From a virus, in the IMG/VR virus record IMGVR_UViG_3300012920_000318, positions 1 to 21,958 of that record: 21,958 nucleotides of DNA; one strand, given 5' to 3'. The translations under genes and the position numbers were made by a program. Under the pieces are notes generated by a model that worked only from the letters and a program-made list of their open reading frames with translations, was not told the origin of the DNA and made no database searches. Shown here in pieces: positions 9,001 through 15,000 of the stretch. Position 1 is the stretch's first letter, and each line of letters opens with the position of its first letter.

Positions 9001-12000
9001 TGTTGTGAAATAATTTCCCAACCTTTAGTTGTTGAAGTTCCCTTGTTGTATTCTGCCATTAATCCGCTGTTAACTGCTTTTGTGTCATCAAATGGAGCAC
9101 CAACAAATACACCAGCATTGCTGACTGATAGTCCAGTACCAAACTTATCACCAGCATCTACTGTGTTTGATTCTAGTTGTTGATCCAAAGCAAAATAATT
9201 TCCATACATGCCATACACTCTAGCAGTTCCTGATTCTGATTGTGGATCTATAAACCTTGTAGTGTCAAAATCAAAAGTAGTTTCAGTTAGAAGTGTTGAC
9301 CCATCGGCCTTGAATTTGTCGAAAGTAATATTTTTGTTGCCTGATGCATTTTTACTTGACACTGCTAAGACATCTGTAACTGGGTTCATAGTTACAAGTT
9401 CACCATATCTGCTATACTCACTTGGTGCATTAGAATCGATTGTTTGTTGTTGTGTGTATCTGTACACATCAAATACTGTGTTTGACTTAGGTGCTTCACT
9501 AAAAGTAATGTTTGATGTTGATCCATCTACTGAATAACTTCTTCCAGATGCAGAATTATCTGCAGAAATAACTGATGTATCAGCAGTTTCTAAATTACTA
9601 TCTGCATTACCCCCACCTGGTGTGCTCCAAGTCGTTGTACTATCTGCGGCAGTTTCAAACACTCCTATTTGATCTTCAGCAATAGGACTGAAACTCAAAC
9701 TGAATGATGTTGTAGATCCATCTGCTGTAAATGATTCTATGCTTTGTTTGTAATAATATACTCTACCTGTGTCTGGTGCTCCTGTTGGATTATATCCAGG
9801 TGCTCCAACTACAATTTTTGTAGCATCCGTGTTCATTGTAATAGATGATCCAAATTCAAGATCAGCCTGTTGAACGCTAGGTAATAATTTTGCAATTTGG
9901 ACAAATTTTCCATTGTCATTTGCATACACAAACACAGCACCAACATTTGAAGTTGCTCCAGTTCCTAATGTAGAATGGAAAGGGGCCCCAACTGCAAAAA
10001 TTTGTCCTGTCTTATCAACAGCAACACTTGATCCAAATTTAGCACCTGCCAATGCTTCTGCATCTTGTATGCTTCCAAAATAATCATATAGCAAAGTAGT
10101 TGAATTGTATTTGTAAACTTCTGCTCTGCCTTTGTTTGATTCAGAACCAGGCACACCAAACACAGCATAGTTGCCATCTCCAGACAATGCAACTGAAGAT
10201 CCAAAATTTTCATTTGCCGCAGGTGGGTTGCCTGTGACTGTTTGCACGACTGCCCATGTGCCACTTGCGTCTTTGTTTAATATTTCTGCATATCCTTCAC
10301 CACTCAGTGTAGTTTCTGCTGACGCAACAAAGCCAACTATCTCAGTAGAGCCATCAGTGCTTGTGCCAGTGACCTGATAATCTGTGCCAAGGATTGTGTC
10401 AGTTTCAATTGCTAACACATAAGTTGAACTGTTCCAAGATTTCACTGTGCCTGATCCAACTAATGAACTAGATGCATTGTAAATTTTTACTGTAGTGTTA
10501 ACTTTGAAATCTAAAGTAGAACTAAAGTCACCACCATCTAGTGTAACCACTTTAACAAATCCAGAGGCAAATGGTGCAGAGACTAACAACCTATCTTCAT
10601 TGTTATGTGCTAGTGCTAACGCATGTCCATATCTGTCAAATTCTGTTTTTTTGGTCGCACTTGAATTTTCAGTTGATGTTGCTGACTCTTCTATGGTCAT
10701 TGCAATATCACTTTCAATTGATTGCACTGTGTATTTTAAACTAGAAGCAGTAATAATTCTATCTCCTGCTTTTAATTCTTCGGTAAACAAAGTATTGTTT
10801 CCTGTGACCGAACTACTTCCTGATGTAAATGAATATGTTCCATTTAAGTTTGTAGATGCATTACTCACATGTGATGGATTTATAGTGAATGTGCTTGTAA
10901 ATTGTCCGTTATCACTACGTGTCTCAAGATGTAATTTTCCTCCTTGATCTCCAGGAGCGCCTACCCAAACGTTTCTACCTGTGGCGTCTGCCGCAATGGA
11001 ATGGCCATATTCACTAAATGCTTGTCTATTGATGTCATACTGCGTTATTTTTTCTTTGTATGGTAATGTGTTTTGATAGTTTACCCAACGTTTAGTGTAA
11101 TCAGTTTCATAATTGTTTGTAACTGAAACAATATCATTTTTTCTCCAACCTCTCAAAGGAGCAGACGTGTTTATAAATGATGTGTCTGTAAGTTTAAGTG
11201 AAACTAATTTTAACAGATTACCGGACTTTAACATTGATGACCCATCACCTTCTGGTAACTTCTCAGCCAGTTTCACAGAAAATTCATTAGGAGCATCTAC
11301 TGTGCTGTCCATTGTTGCTAAATCAGGAATCTGATATATTCCGTCTATAGATGCATCAACGTCTCTTATTAATACTAAATCATCTTTTGCAAGTCCATGC
11401 GGCTTGTCTGTTGTAAGTCTTACTTGATCTTCACCAAGTAAAGTTGAGCCATCATCTTCATATTTGTCAAACCTGCTGATCTTGATTCCTGTTTCAGTAA
11501 CTCTATATAGGTTCCATTGATTGGTCAAATCTTTTGCTACCCAGATTGTTGTGCCTACCACATAAGTTGAAGCCGCTACATCACCAATAAGTTCATTGAT
11601 ATCTATTTTAGCCACATTGACATATTCGCTGTTGATAGGTCCTGCATTCTTGAACTTGAACACAGACAAATGTGAATTAAGTCCTTGATGCACTGAGTGA
11701 TCATAATTTTTAAATGGTGTGCCTACATAATTGCTAGGCTCAATTCTTAAATTATTTTTTGTAATTTGCACAGCAGGATCGTCTGTTGTAAGTGTGTTGC
11801 CGTCTAAAAGTTTCAACAGTTGTGGATTTTCACCAAACGAATTTTTGTTTAGTCCAAACTCTATATCTTCTTGTGTTCTTCTTCCACCATATCCACCTGT
11901 TCTAAACGCCCATTCTTCATACACATTGTATTTGTTAGTTTCACTTGCTCTAAATTGTGCGTTTAACAATTTTGTAATAGAATTTATTGTTCCTTTTTCA

Positions 12001-15000
12001 CGTATAAATCCTTGATAAAACTTGTATTGCGAACTTTCGTCCATACCTAAATCTTCTAAATAGCCTCTTGGTTGATAACCAATTAGATGCCTTGCTAAAG
12101 TTTGCTGACCTTCATCGAAATTGTCTGAATCTAAATTATAGAAATCCTCAAACTGTGCAGATTTATAATCAAAGTTAGGAAGTAAAGCACTTTGTGGAGC
12201 AACATCTTTAAGATTCCAATCAAGATTGTTAAATTTAGTTTTTCCTGCGTGTCGTTTTTTAGCAACATAAAATTTTGCTTGATATTTTACAACATCTCCT
12301 ACGTTGTAATCTTTGTCTGACATCCAATCTTCAATTTTTGCTTCGTCAAAAACAAATCCAGGAGCAAACAAGTCACCATTCCAATCTGAAGTTTTGAATC
12401 CAGTAAGTTTTAATCGCTCTTGCCTAAATCCTAGTGCTGGGTCATACAATATATCAGAGAACACAGTTGAATTGTCAAACAATATTACATGCTCTTTTTG
12501 TATGATGTTAAATTTTGCAAAATATATTCCATCTTCGTCAGGCCTTGTTGTAAGGTTAGTAGTATTTCCTTGTCTATTCATGTTAATATTTTGTAATGGA
12601 ATACTTGTACCTTCCTGCTGTGACACCAAATATCCTTCATATGGATTGATCAATGTGTCTACCACACCGTTAGCATTTTCGTAAGTAATAGATTCAGATG
12701 CAGGCGATAGTGATATCACTGTGCCTACTGCCCAATTTTGAGTTGACCAAAATAAAAATTCTTTTATGCTTAGAGTCCAATCAGTATTTGTGTTTAGATC
12801 TCTTGAATAACCATCAAAAACAAATCCTTGGGTCTTAAGATATTGTTCATAACCTTGTATAAAGTTAGCAACTTCTTGCCTTGTCTTATATTCAGTTCCA
12901 TAAGGCACAAGTTTTACAGATGTTCTAAATTCTGTGTACTTGGCAACTTGAATGCCGCCAATTAAAGGAAGTGCTGAGCCAATTTCTTTAAGATTTGTTT
13001 CTTCAAAACTGTCACCAGCAGTAAAGGTTGTATTAACACGGTAAAATGCATTGCCATTTTTAACAATAGAACCTGCAACATAAAAACCATTTGGCTGCCA
13101 TTCAAAAAATTCTTCTGAACTTTGTCCTACAGCAATGTTATTACTTGCTTGACTTTTTATTGGCTCATTAATTTTAAATGATCTTTGTGTAGGATCATAG
13201 CCTATAACTTTGTATCCGTTTGCTGTTTTTTGTACTATGACTCCAGAGTATGCAGAAGTTTCAACTGGCGTGCTTTGATGTAAAAATATTTTGTAATTTT
13301 CTTCAGGAATAAACACTTTGTTTGATGTTGATCCTGGAGAAACTGAATCTGCAATTACTTTCAAATTGGTTTTATCTGAAAATCCTGCTAGTCTGTATCC
13401 AAGGTTTAGTTTCAATTTGCCTACTGGCTCGGTAAAGTTATTTTTTATATCTAAATTTTTTCCTTTTAGGTATTCAACAATCATTACATGATAACCTGTT
13501 GCAAAATATTCCTGTGATACACCATCGCTGTCTTTATATGTGCCAGCATAATATACAAAGTCTTTTGGTTGCACCGCAGTGCCAGTCTCATTATAAATGT
13601 ATTGTCCTGTTGGATTTTGATATATTCTTGCAGTATCCCATAATGTTCCGAAGTATCTTGCAGGTGAAGTAAGAGCAGATATTATTTGCTGTGCAAATGG
13701 CCAATCGGAAGATCTTCTCCATGCTGTTTCAGCCGGAGCATTATCTCCTGCTTTGAAATCAAGTTTCATTTCGCTTTGACTTGCAATAATTCTATCTACT
13801 ATAAAATCATTTGGCGGACGCAAGTTGCCTTGACTATCAACTGGAAGATAATCTGTTAGATCTCTTCTTGTGTATTTGGTATAATTTCCTTTTCTATCTC
13901 CTTGATTAATGTGTCCTTTTTCAAGGTCATTCCATAAAATATCGTTGCCAGACGTATATGGAGCAGAACCATATCGTGAATCCCACCAAGTTGGTTTTTC
14001 TGCGAAGCCTAACATTTCCCATGGATGTGTGTGTGGACGATCAGTATCATACATGTCTTTGTATATCCCACGCCAATATCCTTTAAGTGTTTGCCCTGTT
14101 AGTCTTGATCCTACTTGTCCATAGTTCCATGTAAATGAATCTTCAGCGTCGAAAAGATTGTGAGACGTATAATCAATCTGATTGTCACCTGTCCAATCTA
14201 AGAACAATTTGCTTTCTATCTCAGTCCACTCACTTTTTGTCCATGGAGAAAATCTAAAATCCCCAGGACGACCATATAGATCATGTAAGTTTTTTTCGTC
14301 GTATGTAACTTTGATATTATTGTAAATTCTTTTTTCAAGTTCAAGCAACAAGTCATCTCTAATATCGCCATATGCTTTTGTAAGTGATCCATCATGTCCT
14401 TGTATTACTTCCACCGCTGTTGAATCATTCACTTGATTTCTATATGTGTTGTCAACATACTTGCTTGGTTTGTAGGCAGGATATAATCCTAACTTTGATG
14501 GAGTAGGAGGAATGTGACTACCATCAGTGTCTGCATATTCTCTTATCTCAATTTTGTCTCCAATTGTGAAACTATAATCAGTTGTAAAAGTTATTGTTGC
14601 ACTTGTTTTATCAAATGTATAATCTGCTCCATGAACTGCTTGAACATCATTTACCCAAACATACACAGCATTATCACTTAGTGTTGTTTTATCAAAAACA
14701 GCACTCAATCCATAAGTCTTATTGCTATTGTCACTTACTGTATAAGATAGTTTTGTAAAGTTTTCACTCCATCCTATCATGTCTGAGTGATAAAATGCAA
14801 ATTCTTCTGATTTGTTTGCACTTACTAGTTTGATGATAGCATCGACTTTGTCACGCACTGTGCCATCTGGAGCATTATCAATATTTTTAATAAATGATTG
14901 TTTAAATTTTGCATATTCTTTCGATACAAATTTTGTTGCAGAATAAAAGTTTGCATTTGGATGTGTCAGTAAAAACGTTGCTAAAGGAATAGATCCTGAA

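Noticed and set aside
5480-10264. Alternative minus-strand frames inside the giant gene (5480-5674 and 9965-10264)
   Set aside because: They are Leu/Gln/His-rich out-of-frame readings of beta-module sequence, with no ribosome site or family resemblance.
9060-11009. FG-GAP region as a recent DNA tandem repeat
   Set aside because: The motifs share protein pattern but little nucleotide identity, and their spacing ranges from 56 to 149 residues.
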